DNA of 64,000 nt. Source: Candidatus Nanopelagicales bacterium. GTDB taxonomy: Bacteria > Actinomycetota > Actinomycetes > S36-B12 > CAIYMF01. The notes under the pieces are model-generated. The model did no database searches and was not told the origin of the DNA. It saw only the letters and a program-made list of their open reading frames with translations. Below are positions 18,840 to 27,464 of the stretch, piece after piece. The translations under genes were made by a program, and so were the position numbers. Numbering within the stretch: position 1 is the first letter of the stretch; the number at the start of each line of letters is the position of its first letter. The stretch is from NCBI GenBank assembly GCA_025351185.1, contig JANXWJ010000186.1, positions 1 to 64,000 on the forward strand, read 5' to 3'.

Positions 18840-18977
18840 ATGACGAACACTCGTCGCACACGCCGCGCCCTCGCGGTGCTCGTCCCCATCACTGCCGTCG
18901 CGTGCCTCGCCACTCTGGCGACGCCGAGTGGGCGGGCCCCTGGGTGTTTGGTTGATCGGGGGAACGGGAACCTGTGA
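18840..18977 (+). CDS. Short putative secreted peptide (possible remnant)
   Basis: A 45-residue frame starting with ATG after a good GGGAGG site. Residues 1-28 look like a signal peptide: basic TRRTRRA then a hydrophobic stretch LAVLVPITAVACLATLA. Almost nothing follows the signal, and the frame ends at TGA 18975-18977, so this may be the 5' remnant of a longer exported protein. Confidence 0.4.
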   Translation: MTNTRRTRRALAVLVPITAVACLATLATPSGRAPGCLVDRGNGNL

Positions 18978-19026
18978 GTCGTCGCCGGCGTCTGTCCGGT
19001 GAGAGCACCACTGCCTAGGGGGAACG

Positions 19027-19401
19027 ATGGCCAGCACGGGACGCAAGGCAGCTGCGGCAGCGGCTGCGGCTGCGGCGATGTCGGACGGTCCGACCGGATT
19101 CATGGGACGGATCTCCTCGATCCCACGCCTGGTCCGCGACGTTCTCCTCGGGCGCTACGAGGGGCTGAGCCGCGGCCGCCTCCTGCTCATGGTCGTGGCC
19201 GTCTTCTACATCGTGTCTCCGATCGACCTGCTGCCCGAGCTGTTCCTCACGATCCCCGGTCTGGCCGACGACGCCGCCGTCGCGGCGTGGCTGGTGGCGG
19301 CACTCATCGGCGCCACGACGGCCTACCGTGCGTGGGAGAGCGGCCACGTAGCGCACGCCGACGACCCGCGCGTGGTCCCCGGCGAGGTCATCACGCACTG
19401 A
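19027..19401 (+). CDS. DUF1232 (YkvA-like) membrane protein
   Basis: A 124-residue protein with the DUF1232 signature IVSPIDLLPELF between two hydrophobic segments (about residues 50-65 and 80-100). The N-terminus is Ala-rich. The family is membrane-associated and of unknown function. The ATG follows TAGGGGGAACG. A stem-loop begins right at its stop codon. Confidence 0.85.
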   Translation: MASTGRKAAAAAAAAAAMSDGPTGFMGRISSIPRLVRDVLLGRYEGLSRGRLLLMVVAVFYIVSPIDLLPELFLTIPGLADDAAVAAWLVAALIGATTAYRAWESGHVAHADDPRVVPGEVITH

Positions 19402-19427
19402 GCGTGCCGAGTCGCTGCTCGGTACGC
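19402..19427 (+). terminator. Stem-loop terminator after DUF1232 gene
   Basis: GCGTGCCGAG (19402-19411) pairs with CTCGGTACGC (19418-19427), ten pairs including one G-T, with a 6-nt loop. It starts one base after the stop codon. Confidence 0.6.
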
Positions 19428-19542
19428 CCGAGAGGGTGACACAGGTCGCTGGGGCGCATCCGCACCGTCGGAGTGCTCAGTCCGGGCTTCCCCGTGCCGA
19501 TCAGGAATGTGAGACGTCCGGACGATCGGTGGAGGAGGAGCG

Positions 19543-19758
19543 ATGGTGGTCACCACGGTCGCCGCAGCGCAGGTCAACCGGCTGGCGCAGCTCCTCATCG
19601 TTACGACCGTCCTGGCCACCGCGGTCACGCACCATGTCGTGGCTGCCGTCGCCGAGTCGATGTCGGGAGGCAATCCTTTCGACACGGATGCGATGGTTGG
19701 TGCCTTCGACCAGCTCAGCTGCGGCGAGGCCCCCGACTATCTCAACCACCGCCTCTGA
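19543..19758 (+). CDS. Small hypothetical protein
   Basis: A 71-residue protein with a strong ribosome site (GGAGGAGGAGCG before ATG). Residues about 12-38 form one hydrophobic helix (LAQLLIVTTVLATAV), followed by a short polar tail containing a single Cys. I do not recognise a family. The ribosome site and clean stop support a real gene. Confidence 0.5.
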   Translation: MVVTTVAAAQVNRLAQLLIVTTVLATAVTHHVVAAVAESMSGGNPFDTDAMVGAFDQLSCGEAPDYLNHRL

Positions 19759-19800
19759 GCGCGCACTGCCCCGCCTTCGTGCTGCGAGCCGGCCGGTCGA

Positions 19801-19962
19801 TCAGCCGCAGGCGGTGGTGATCGCCGCCGCGGTTGAGTAGGTGCCGGGCAGGAGTCCGCCGTTCTTCTTGCTGTGGACCCAGTAGACAGCGGTGTTGCTG
19901 GTGTGGATGAGGGCGAAGCCCTCTTCGCGCTGGTCGAGGGACGCAGGGGTGCGATCGAACAT
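19801..19962 (-). CDS. Small hypothetical protein
   Basis: A 53-residue frame starting at the ATG at 19962 with AGAGAGGA seven nt upstream. It contains GFALIHTSNTAVYWVHSKK and ends TTACG. No domain is recognised. It converges with the 71-residue gene and leaves a 42-nt gap. Confidence 0.45.
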   Translation of the reverse strand: MFDRTPASLDQREEGFALIHTSNTAVYWVHSKKNGGLLPGTYSTAAAITTACG

Positions 19963-20202
19963 GGCTCGATCCTCTCTGGGACGAGGCCGCCCGGACGCGC
20001 GCGACCGCAACGCGGCACGTCGAGATGATGATGGGTGCGCCATCTCGAATAGGTCGAGCTGCCGGAGCGATCCGTACAGAATTCCTATGACCTGATGGTC
20101 TGCGGGCGCCGACAATAGATCTTGAGCGGCCGACAGGGCATGACACCGTGTCAGCGGCTGATCGGGTGACCGGCCGGACCCATTCCCGGCGTGAGCGGAG
20201 GA

Positions 20203-20865
20203 TCAGACGGCGGAGCCGGCGAGGCCAGCGGCGGCAGAGGCGTACATCGTCGACTTGATGGTGCCGAGAGTGGCGGGATCCTTGCCCACGAGCGGCAGCA
20301 CAGCGGCGAAGGCCACCTCGATGAGGTCGTGCTCGGCCGCCGTCATGTCGACGAGTCCGGCAGCGAGCGCATCCGGCCCGCCATAGCGACGGCCCGTGGT
20401 CATCGCTGCGACAGCCGTCTGCGGCGTGGTCTTGGCCAGGATGAGCGCCGACATCCCAGGAGTGAACGGGATGCGGATGTCGACCTCGGGGAGACAGAGG
20501 AAGCCACGGTCGACGCGCATCACGCGGAAGTCGTGCGCGATCGCGAGCATGGCACCAGCGCCGAAGGCGTGGCCGTTGACGGCCGCGATGGTCGGTACGG
20601 GAAGGGTGAGCAGGCGCGCCAGGAGCCGTTGCACCCTCCCGGCATAGGGCAGCCACTGGTCGGGGTTGGCGGTGAGCCACTCGAGGTCGAGTCCGTTGGA
20701 GAAGAACTTCCCGGTGCCGACAGTCACGAGCGCCGTCGGCTCACCGGCGACGACCCGGTCGAGTGCCGTCTCCATCTCGTCGAGCCACGTGAGCGAAAAG
20801 CGGTTCTCGTCGTCGCCGATCTCGAGGACCGCCACGGCGTCGCGGTAGGTCAGGGTCACGGTCAT
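20203..20865 (-). CDS. Enoyl-CoA hydratase/isomerase family protein
   Basis: A 220-residue crotonase-fold protein, slightly shorter than the usual 250-260. The oxyanion-hole regions are visible: ALVTVGTGKFFSNGLD and INGHAFGAGAML-like sequence (VNGHAFGAGAML). The second-glutamate positions of classic hydratases are not clear, so isomerase or another crotonase reaction on a CoA thioester is possible. The ATG at 20865 has CCGGAGG upstream. Confidence 0.85.
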   Translation of the reverse strand: MTVTLTYRDAVAVLEIGDDENRFSLTWLDEMETALDRVVAGEPTALVTVGTGKFFSNGLDLEWLTANPDQWLPYAGRVQRLLARLLTLPVPTIAAVNGHAFGAGAMLAIAHDFRVMRVDRGFLCLPEVDIRIPFTPGMSALILAKTTPQTAVAAMTTGRRYGGPDALAAGLVDMTAAEHDLIEVAFAAVLPLVGKDPATLGTIKSTMYASAAAGLAGSAV

Positions 20866-21166
20866 CGCAGCCTCCGGGTGTCGAGCGCAGGTGAGGACGT
20901 CCCGCTCCCGAGGACGCCTCGCCTCAGACGGTCAGGGTCCAAGCCTGTCACGGCACCGTCCGCCGACGTCGCGGGGTGTGTCGCCGGGACGCGCGCGATC
21001 GGTGGCAGGTCACGACCGACGTCGGACCGGTCGATCCTGGATTCCGGACACCGCGGGCCACCGGTCCACGCTCCGTTCGGTCGACTCGGTGCATCAACCG
21101 GGTGAGGGACGTATCAGCGGCGTCGGACCCCCGCTCAGGTAGGGCAGCACTGCCCATTCGCAGGCG
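20866..21166. other. Divergent 301-nt intergenic region
   Basis: Between the enoyl-CoA hydratase gene and the kelch-protein gene. Promoters for both must lie here, but no convincing consensus boxes or repeats were seen. Confidence 0.4.
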
Positions 21167-24100
21167 GTGACCAAGGGGGCGATCTTCGTGACAGGTTCCT
21201 GGAACACGTTCAACGCACCGTCGGGCGTCAGCGCCGACACCATGCTTCTGCTCACCGACGGCACCGTCCTGGTGCACGACGCCAACCGGCCGTCCCTGAG
21301 CAACACCTACGGCGGCGCCAGCTGGTATCGGCTCACGCCGGACAACCATGGTGACTATCGCAACGGCACCTGGTCGAGCGCCCTCCCGATGAGCGGGCAG
21401 CGGAAGTACTTCGCGAGCGGCGTCCTGAAGGACGGCCGGGTCTTCGTCGTCGGTGGGGAGTATTCCGACATCCTCGGCGACACGAGCACGACGCCCGACA
21501 AGGACACCCGCGGCGAGATCTTCGACCCGGTGTCGGGCACCTGGTCGGCCATGAACAAGCCGACGCCGGGCTTCGACTGGATCGTCGGCGACGCGATTTC
21601 GATCGTGCTCGAGGACGGACGCGTCCTCATCGGCGCACTGTCGACGGCGCGCACAGCAATCTGGGACCCGGTCACCGACACCTGGGTCGAGGCCGGCACG
21701 AAGTTCGGCACGGTCGGTGCGACCAAGGTGGGCAAGACGAACGAGGAGAGCTGGTGCCTCATGCCCAACGGCAACGTCGTCACCGTGCAGATCTTCTCGG
21801 CGACGGCGACGCAGAACGCCGAGATGTACGTGGCCTCCCGCGACGAGTGGGTGAGCGCCGGCGTCACGTCATCGAGCCTCCCGATCGGCACGATCGGCGG
21901 CACGAACCTCAGCGAGATGGGCGGCGCTGTCACCCTGATGAACGGCAAGGCGTTCTTCGTCGGCGCCAACGGTCACACGGGCCTCTACACGTCCGGTGCC
22001 ACCGCGACTGCCAAGGGCAGCTGGACTGCTGGCCCGGACCTTCCTGCCGACGCGGGAAACACCAACGCCCCAAACGGAGTTCAGACGTCGAGCGACGGCG
22101 CCGTCGTGGTCCTGCCCAACGGCCACGTGCTGATCACGTCCGGGCCGGTCGACCCGACCCCGGGCAGTGGAGGCTTCTTCTCGGGTCCGGTCACCATCTG
22201 TGACTACAACCCCGACACCAACACCCTCTCGACGCTCGCGGCCCAGCCGGCGAGCGCGCCCGGGCACACCTGGCAGTGTGCCTTCCTCCTGCTCCCGTCC
22301 GGGCACGTGCTCATGACCGGCGAGCAGAACACCATCAACGAATACGTTCCGGATGCCGCGGAGCTCACTCCCAAGGCGGCCTGGCGCCCGACACTCACAG
22401 CGGCTCCCACGGCTCTCATCGCGGGGCACTCCTACCAGATCGCCGGAAAGCAGCTCAACGGGCTGACCCACGCCAACGGCTACGGCGACGACCGGCAGAA
22501 CGCCTCCAACTACCCGCTCGTACGCCTCACCAACGCGGGTGGCGACGTGCGCTATCTGCGCACCCGCGACTTCTCGACCATGGGGATCGCCACCGGGGCA
22601 GAGACCGTCTCGGCCGTCGTCTCGGTGCCGGTCACCGTCCCGCCGGGCGCGTGGACCCTCGAGGTCGTCGCGAACGGCATCGCGTCCGCTCCGCTGGCCG
22701 TGGGGGTGGGCACGCGTGACTGCTTCCTCGTCATGGACCGCTCGACTGCCGGCCACGGGGAGGTGCAGGCGCTCATCGCGCTCAACGGCGCACCTGCGGT
22801 GATCAACCCAGCCGTGCTCGTCGTGGTCGAGGGCTACACCGCCTCCGAGCTCGGCCTCAACGCGGCCAACCTGGCCGCACCGCCGACGTCGCCGACCTTC
22901 CCGTCACCGCAGGCCGGCATCCACGTCGTGCAGCGCGGCACCGTGCTGCCCGAGGACCCGAGCATGCCGCCGAACGTGCCGCAGCGCTTCACCTTCCCCT
23001 ACGCGTTGGCGTTCGACGACGACTCGATGTTCAGCTTCACCGGGCCTTTCCAAGACATCGCGCTGACCGCGATTCTCACGGCAGCCGGGCAGTCGGTCGC
23101 CAACGCCGGGCTGCTGCGTCTGATGAAGTCTCCGGATCCCTACATCCTCGACGGTGATCCCAGCCGTGGCGTCGACTGGTGGACGAGCATCGACATGCGC
23201 GTCTTCCAGGTGACGGAGGGCGGCCACCGGTTCGGTGCCACTCTCGCGACAGGTGGGGCAGCCAGCACAGCGGCGTCGAACTTCGTCCAGGCGATGATCA
23301 CCAACCTCAACACCCACTCCGCCCTGGGCAGCGACTTCGATGCCATCGACCCGCAGGAGGCGCCGGAGGCGCTCACGCTCTCGCCGGTCGACGCCGCTGG
23401 GCACCGGGTCTTCAACTTCGCCATCGCGAAGGTTCGGCTGCGTGACCTCAACCAGGACGCGCCGAGCGTGCGTGCGTTCTTCCGGATGTGGCCAGCGCAG
23501 CAGACCAACGCCGTGCACGATCCCGCGACGCTCTATCGCACCTTCAGCGCGGGCACCCGGCACGTGCCGCTGCTCGGTCGGCAGGGTGACGAGATCGCGA
23601 CGATCCCGTTCTTCGCCAGCCCGCGCGTCAACTCGGCTGCGGTCAGCATGACCACGCAGACAGACACCCCGAACGTCCGCACGATCGTCCACGACAGCCT
23701 CGGCGCCGAGGTGGTTGCCTACTTCGGATGCTGGCTCGACATCAACCAGCCCAACGATCTTCGGCTGCCACCACGCCTTCTCGGCACCGTGCCGGTCAAC
23801 CTGCCGGACGGGCCCTTCCAGGGCACCGGTCCGCTGCTCTCGATCCAGCAGCACGTGCGGAGCCTGCACCAGTGTCTCATCGTCGAGATCGACCTTGACG
23901 GGCAGACGATCCCGTCGTGGGCGGACCCGTCGACGTCGGACAAGCTCGCACAGCGCAATCTCACCTTCGTCGGGGTGCCCAACCCGGGTGTTGTCGACTC
24001 CCGGATCGCCCCGCAGACGCTGCAGATCCGTCCTACACCGCCTGTTCCGCTCGACGACCGGCCCGACGAGCTGATGATCGACTGGGGCACGGTGCCCGCG

Positions 24101-25129
24101 GGCACCCACGCCTCGATCTACCTGCCCACCGTCGACGCAGCCGCAGCGCTGGACTGGGCTCGTCGGATGTACGTCTCCAACCGGCTCACGCTCGTCGACG
24201 CGCACACCCTGTCGTGCGAGGCAGGCGGAGTCACGTTCGTGCCGGTACCTGGCGTGTCCGACGTCGACCACGTCGGGCTCATGTCGGTCGAGCTCCCGCC
24301 CACCGTGCACAAGGGCGAGCGCTATTCGGTGCGGGTCCGGCAGCTCACCGGCGCCCGGTTCGGAGCGGGTCGCCAGGTCGAGGTGGGCGAGGTGATCCGG
24401 CGAGGCAAGAACGACTTGCGTGACGCCATCGGGGCCGTCGCACCGGACGTGATGATGCAGTCGATGCTGACTTCGTCACGCAAGGGCTTCCTCTATCGCC
24501 GCACGATCGGTGCCTTCGGGCTTGAGATCCCGGTCAGCACCAAGGCGCTGATGCTGCCTGACGAGGAGCGCACCCTTTCGATCCTGCGGCACATCGAGCA
24601 GTCGGTGCCCTTGGAGTCGAAGTGGTGGCCGGTGTTCCGCAGGTACGTCGACCTGCACGCCGGTCGCGTCGCAGGGATGGGGGGCGACCCGACCACGATC
24701 GTCGCGACCGGTGACGGCGACTGGAAGCACCCGGGCAACTGGCAGCACGGTGGTGGCGGGAAAGACGGCGGGCACGACCATGACTGCGACCGCACCCACG
24801 GCCATGACCACGACCACAACTGTGCTCACGTCTGTGCTCACGACTGCGACTGCCAGGAGACGTGCACGGACGGTGGGACCGTCACGGGTCACGCCATCCC
24901 AGGCGTGGTCACCGGCAAGGTCGTGTCGCTGCGCTATGACCACTTCGGCGACTTCACCGGATTCGTCGTCGAGACGGAGACGGACGGGCACGTCGTCGTG
25001 CACTGCGACGAACGTCGGCTCGAAGACCTCGCGCGCAGCGCGTGGGTGACCCGTGCCGGCGTACGCGTGCGGCTGCTGCCCGGTGGTCGGGTCGCGACGC
25101 TGGCGATCTCCGGTCAGGTCGAGGACTGA
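21167..25129 (+). CDS. Giant kelch/galactose-oxidase-like protein with His/Cys-rich segment
   Basis: A 1320-residue protein. Residues about 1-410 form a kelch-like beta-propeller of the galactose-oxidase type (repeats such as LKDGRVFVVGGE, LEDGRVLIG, LPNGHVLIT). About 410-510 resembles the DUF1929 beta-sandwich that follows such propellers. About 510-1190 is uncharacterised, with a WWTSIDMRVFQVTEGGHRFG segment. Residues 1192-1237 are extremely His/Asp/Cys-rich (HDHDCD, HGHDHDHNCAHVCAHDCDC), a likely metal-binding region, and a ~80-residue beta-rich domain ends the protein. No signal peptide is apparent at the GTG start at 21167, and the ribosome site is weak, so the true start could differ. 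Function is unknown; the Cys-Tyr chemistry of real galactose oxidase cannot be confirmed. Confidence 0.85.
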   Translation: MTKGAIFVTGSWNTFNAPSGVSADTMLLLTDGTVLVHDANRPSLSNTYGGASWYRLTPDNHGDYRNGTWSSALPMSGQRKYFASGVLKDGRVFVVGGEYSDILGDTSTTPDKDTRGEIFDPVSGTWSAMNKPTPGFDWIVGDAISIVLEDGRVLIGALSTARTAIWDPVTDTWVEAGTKFGTVGATKVGKTNEESWCLMPNGNVVTVQIFSATATQNAEMYVASRDEWVSAGVTSSSLPIGTIGGTNLSEMGGAVTLMNGKAFFVGANGHTGLYTSGATATAKGSWTAGPDLPADAGNTNAPNGVQTSSDGAVVVLPNGHVLITSGPVDPTPGSGGFFSGPVTICDYNPDTNTLSTLAAQPASAPGHTWQCAFLLLPSGHVLMTGEQNTINEYVPDAAELTPKAAWRPTLTAAPTALIAGHSYQIAGKQLNGLTHANGYGDDRQNASNYPLVRLTNAGGDVRYLRTRDFSTMGIATGAETVSAVVSVPVTVPPGAWTLEVVANGIASAPLAVGVGTRDCFLVMDRSTAGHGEVQALIALNGAPAVINPAVLVVVEGYTASELGLNAANLAAPPTSPTFPSPQAGIHVVQRGTVLPEDPSMPPNVPQRFTFPYALAFDDDSMFSFTGPFQDIALTAILTAAGQSVANAGLLRLMKSPDPYILDGDPSRGVDWWTSIDMRVFQVTEGGHRFGATLATGGAASTAASNFVQAMITNLNTHSALGSDFDAIDPQEAPEALTLSPVDAAGHRVFNFAIAKVRLRDLNQDAPSVRAFFRMWPAQQTNAVHDPATLYRTFSAGTRHVPLLGRQGDEIATIPFFASPRVNSAAVSMTTQTDTPNVRTIVHDSLGAEVVAYFGCWLDINQPNDLRLPPRLLGTVPVNLPDGPFQGTGPLLSIQQHVRSLHQCLIVEIDLDGQTIPSWADPSTSDKLAQRNLTFVGVPNPGVVDSRIAPQTLQIRPTPPVPLDDRPDELMIDWGTVPAGTHASIYLPTVDAAAALDWARRMYVSNRLTLVDAHTLSCEAGGVTFVPVPGVSDVDHVGLMSVELPPTVHKGERYSVRVRQLTGARFGAGRQVEVGEVIRRGKNDLRDAIGAVAPDVMMQSMLTSSRKGFLYRRTIGAFGLEIPVSTKALMLPDEERTLSILRHIEQSVPLESKWWPVFRRYVDLHAGRVAGMGGDPTTIVATGDGDWKHPGNWQHGGGGKDGGHDHDCDRTHGHDHDHNCAHVCAHDCDCQETCTDGGTVTGHAIPGVVTGKVVSLRYDHFGDFTGFVVETETDGHVVVHCDERRLEDLARSAWVTRAGVRVRLLPGGRVATLAISGQVED

Positions 25130-25139
25130 CCCCGTGATC

Positions 25140-25179
25140 CTCGGTGGTGGGACGACCGCCCGGTCGGCCCACCACCGAG
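25140..25179. terminator. Strong bidirectional stem-loop terminator
   Basis: CTCGGTGGTGGG (25140-25151) pairs perfectly with CCCACCACCGAG (25168-25179); inside, CGACCG and CGGTCG form a further 6-bp stem. It lies 10 nt after the kelch gene stop and serves the convergent LLM gene too. Confidence 0.75.
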
Positions 25180-25268
25180 CACGCCTCCGGAGGTGCTCGC
25201 ACCTTGCGTGCCGGCGTGGGTCGTCACGGTCCCCGCGCTGTCCCATGCCGGGGGTGAGGCAGCAGAGC

Positions 25269-26273
25269 TCAAGCAGCAGAGGCGAAGACGGAGGCAGCTG
25301 CCTCCGCCACGATCTCCAGCGAATGCACACGCAGCCGATGGTCGAAGAACTGGCTGGCGACGATGATCTCGTCGGCGAACGTGCGCTGTGCGAATGCGGC
25401 CAGACCCGAGGCGACGGTGTCAGGGGAACCGACGACCGACCGGGCGAGAACCTCGTCGAGCAACGGCTGCAGCTCGGGAGGATAGAGGGCTGCGACGTCG
25501 TCGACGGGAGGCGGCAGCGGGCCGGGACGACCCGTGCGCAGGTTGACGAAGGTCTGCTGTGTCGAGGTGAACAGGTGCCGAGCCTCCTCGTCGGTCGTTG
25601 CCGCAGCCACGGAGAGACCGACGATGACGTAGGGCTGCTCGAGCACAGCCGAGGGCTGGAACCGCTCGCGGTAGAGACGCAGGGCGACGTCGAGGTCCGC
25701 CGGTGCGAAGTGCGATGCAAAGGCGTACGGCAACCCGAACGCTGCCGCGAGCTGGGCGCCGTAGGTCGACGAACCGAGGATGTAGACGGGGACATGCGTG
25801 CCCTGACCGGGGACCGCGCGGACCCGCTGACCCGCCTTGGCATCGTCGAGGTAGCCCATCAGCTCGACGACGCTCTCGGGGAAGTCGTCGACACCCGCCG
25901 CGAGGGTGCGCCGCAAGGCGTGACTCGTCACCTGATCCGTGCCCGGAGCTCGGCCAACACCGAGGTCGATGCGCCCCGGATAGAGGCTCGCGAGCGTGCC
26001 GAACTGCTCGGCGATCACCAGGGGCGAGTGGTTGGGCAGCATCACGCCGCCGGCACCGACACGGATGGTCGACGTCGCCTCCGCGACGTAGCCGACGGCC
26101 ACCGCGGTAGCAGCGCTGGCGACACCGGTCATGTTGTGGTGCTCGGCCAGCCAGAAGCGCGTGTAGCCGAGACGCTCCGCGTGCCGCGCGAGGTCACGGC
26201 TGTTGCGCAGCGCCTCGCCCGCGTCAGATCCCTGCCGGATCGTGGAGAGGTCGAGCACCGAGAGTCGAGTCAC
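25269..26273 (-). CDS. LLM-class flavin-dependent oxidoreductase (luciferase-like)
   Basis: A 334-residue luciferase-like monooxygenase of the MsnO8 type, using reduced flavin. Family landmarks: [12 protein letters not shown] at the start, [34 protein letters not shown] and the [10 protein letters not shown] loop. The start is GTG at 26273, giving the family-typical beginning. Substrate unknown. It stands alone between a terminator and a region of gene fragments. Confidence 0.9.
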   Translation of the reverse strand: MTRLSVLDLSTIRQGSDAGEALRNSRDLARHAERLGYTRFWLAEHHNMTGVASAATAVAVGYVAEATSTIRVGAGGVMLPNHSPLVIAEQFGTLASLYPGRIDLGVGRAPGTDQVTSHALRRTLAAGVDDFPESVVELMGYLDDAKAGQRVRAVPGQGTHVPVYILGSSTYGAQLAAAFGLPYAFASHFAPADLDVALRLYRERFQPSAVLEQPYVIVGLSVAAATTDEEARHLFTSTQQTFVNLRTGRPGPLPPPVDDVAALYPPELQPLLDEVLARSVVGSPDTVASGLAAFAQRTFADEIIVASQFFDHRLRVHSLEIVAEAAASVFASAA

Positions 26274-26350
26274 CTCTCCACACTACGTCGCGTCCGGCGG
26301 AGGCGACTCTTCGTGTCGGAGGCTCGTTGGAAAGGGCGTGACCGTCTGCA

Positions 26351-26700
26351 TCAGTCGGGCGTGCGTGCGGCGCAGTTCTCGAGCTCCCGCTGGGACGTGC
26401 GCGACCGCATTCGGCGCGCGGGGTGGTTGTCATACAAACGACTCCCGTGGACCTCCCGCGAGGCGGCAGACGCGCGACGAGACGAAATCGTCGCGCCCTC
26501 GTGGTGAAGCATGACGAGGCGCGCCCCCATCGGGTGGGCACGGAACCATCCCCACCACGTGTCGACGATTGCGTGCAGCAGGTTGTCGCTCGGGATCTCG
26601 GTGTCTGAACGCACAGCCCCCAGGGAGCTGCTCAGACTCTCGAGGCAGGTTGCGAAGGCCTCGTCGACAAGCACCGCGGCACCCGCGCGGACCGCGACCG
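26351..26700 (-). pseudogene. Regulator-like C-terminal fragment (tentatively TetR)
   Basis: A minus-strand frame without a start region reads VLVDEAFATCLESLSSSL and AIVDTWWGWFRAHPMGARLVML, resembling the ligand-binding C-terminal half of TetR-like regulators. There is no helix-turn-helix part, and past HHEGA the sequence becomes nondescript. A stop codon lies just upstream. I regard it as a remnant; the TetR assignment is weak. Confidence 0.35.
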
Positions 26701-26717
26701 AGCAAGATCACCCCTAG

Positions 26718-26868
26718 CTGCCGGCCTACCTGGGGCAACTGGTGGAGTCGGGGTTGTCCGACCGGGCGATGCGCGATCGGCGCCGGGCCGCTCGCACGTT
26801 CCTCGAGGCGCACCCCGACCTTGGCGTCTGGGGAGATCTGCCCATCGAGGAACGGCTGGCGGAGGGCA
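26718..26868 (+). pseudogene. N-terminal fragment of a tyrosine recombinase/integrase
   Basis: About 50 codons encode LPAYLGQLVESGLSDRAMRD, then RRAARTFLEAHPDL and LPIEERLAE, typical of the N-terminal SAM-like/core-binding region of transposon-type tyrosine recombinases. A TAG sits directly upstream and the similarity ends abruptly at about 26868, where antisense aminotransferase sequence begins. The catalytic domain is absent, so it is a scar of a mobile element. Confidence 0.5.
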
Positions 26869-27028
26869 GGACCTCGTCACGGATGAAGTCCTCGATGGAG
26901 GTGAGCGCGCGGCCGGAAGTGGTGTAGTCGGCGTAGGTGATTCGCCGTGGCCCGTACAGTCCGTGGACGACATGGTGGTCATCGATCACACTCGCTCGGA
27001 TCTTCGCGAGCAAGGGGCTCTCGTTCAC
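26864..27028 (-). pseudogene. N-terminal fragment of a class V aminotransferase
   Basis: Fifty-five codons on the minus strand begin with GTG at 27028 and encode GPRRITYADYTTSGRAL and SIEDFIRDEVLP, the conserved start of cysteine-desulfurase-like class V aminotransferases. Similarity stops at 26864, exactly where the integrase fragment ends; the PLP-binding part is lost. Its GTG overlaps the glutaredoxin stop (GTGA), showing the two were once an operon. Confidence 0.6.
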
Positions 27029-27336
27029 GTCGTGGGCCGCTCGACCGGAGCTGCCGGCGAGGTGTCCCGGTCAGCGCCGACGGAGGTCCCGGTCACCGCC
27101 GCGGCTGAGGGGTTGATCAGGACGCGTCCGTCGGGGAGCGCGACCGTGGGGACGATCCAGCTCGCGCCGTTGGCTGCGGCGAGGCCCGGGAGCACCTCCG
27201 GGTTCTGGTCGACGTCGATGACCTCGTACACGGCTCCGAGCCGGTCGAGCTGCGCCTTCAACCGGGTGCACGGTCCGCACCAGGTGGCGCCGTACACGGT
27301 GATGACCGTCGGAACGGGCAGGTGTGTGAACGTCAT
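27025..27336 (-). CDS. Glutaredoxin-like / mycoredoxin-type protein
   Basis: A 103-residue thioredoxin-fold protein with the redox motif CGPC in VYGATWCGPCTRLK, followed by YEVIDVDQNPEV and the cis-Pro region WIVPTVALPDG. It probably reduces disulfides or mixed disulfides with mycothiol. The ATG at 27336 has AAAGG upstream. The extra C-terminal ~25 residues are Thr/Ala-rich and may reflect erosion. Downstream lies the truncated aminotransferase. Confidence 0.85.
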   Translation of the reverse strand: MTFTHLPVPTVITVYGATWCGPCTRLKAQLDRLGAVYEVIDVDQNPEVLPGLAAANGASWIVPTVALPDGRVLINPSAAAVTGTSVGADRDTSPAAPVERPTT

Positions 27337-27355
27337 GTTTCGAGGCCTTTCATGC

Positions 27356-27384
27356 TTGACCAGCCGAGCCGACGTGGATAGCGT
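27356..27384 (+). promoter_or_regulatory. Promoter of the peptide-transport operon
   Basis: TTGACC (27356-27361), a 17-nt spacer and TAGCGT (27379-27384) form a sigma-70-like promoter. ACCACTTGGT follows at about 27390. It lies in the divergent gap between the glutaredoxin and the substrate-binding protein genes. Confidence 0.5.
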
Positions 27385-27464
27385 CCGTAACCACTTGGTA
27401 CATGACAGTAGACGACTGGTTCGTCTCCGCGCTGTCATTCCCGCAGAGCGAGGTGGAGTTCCCT

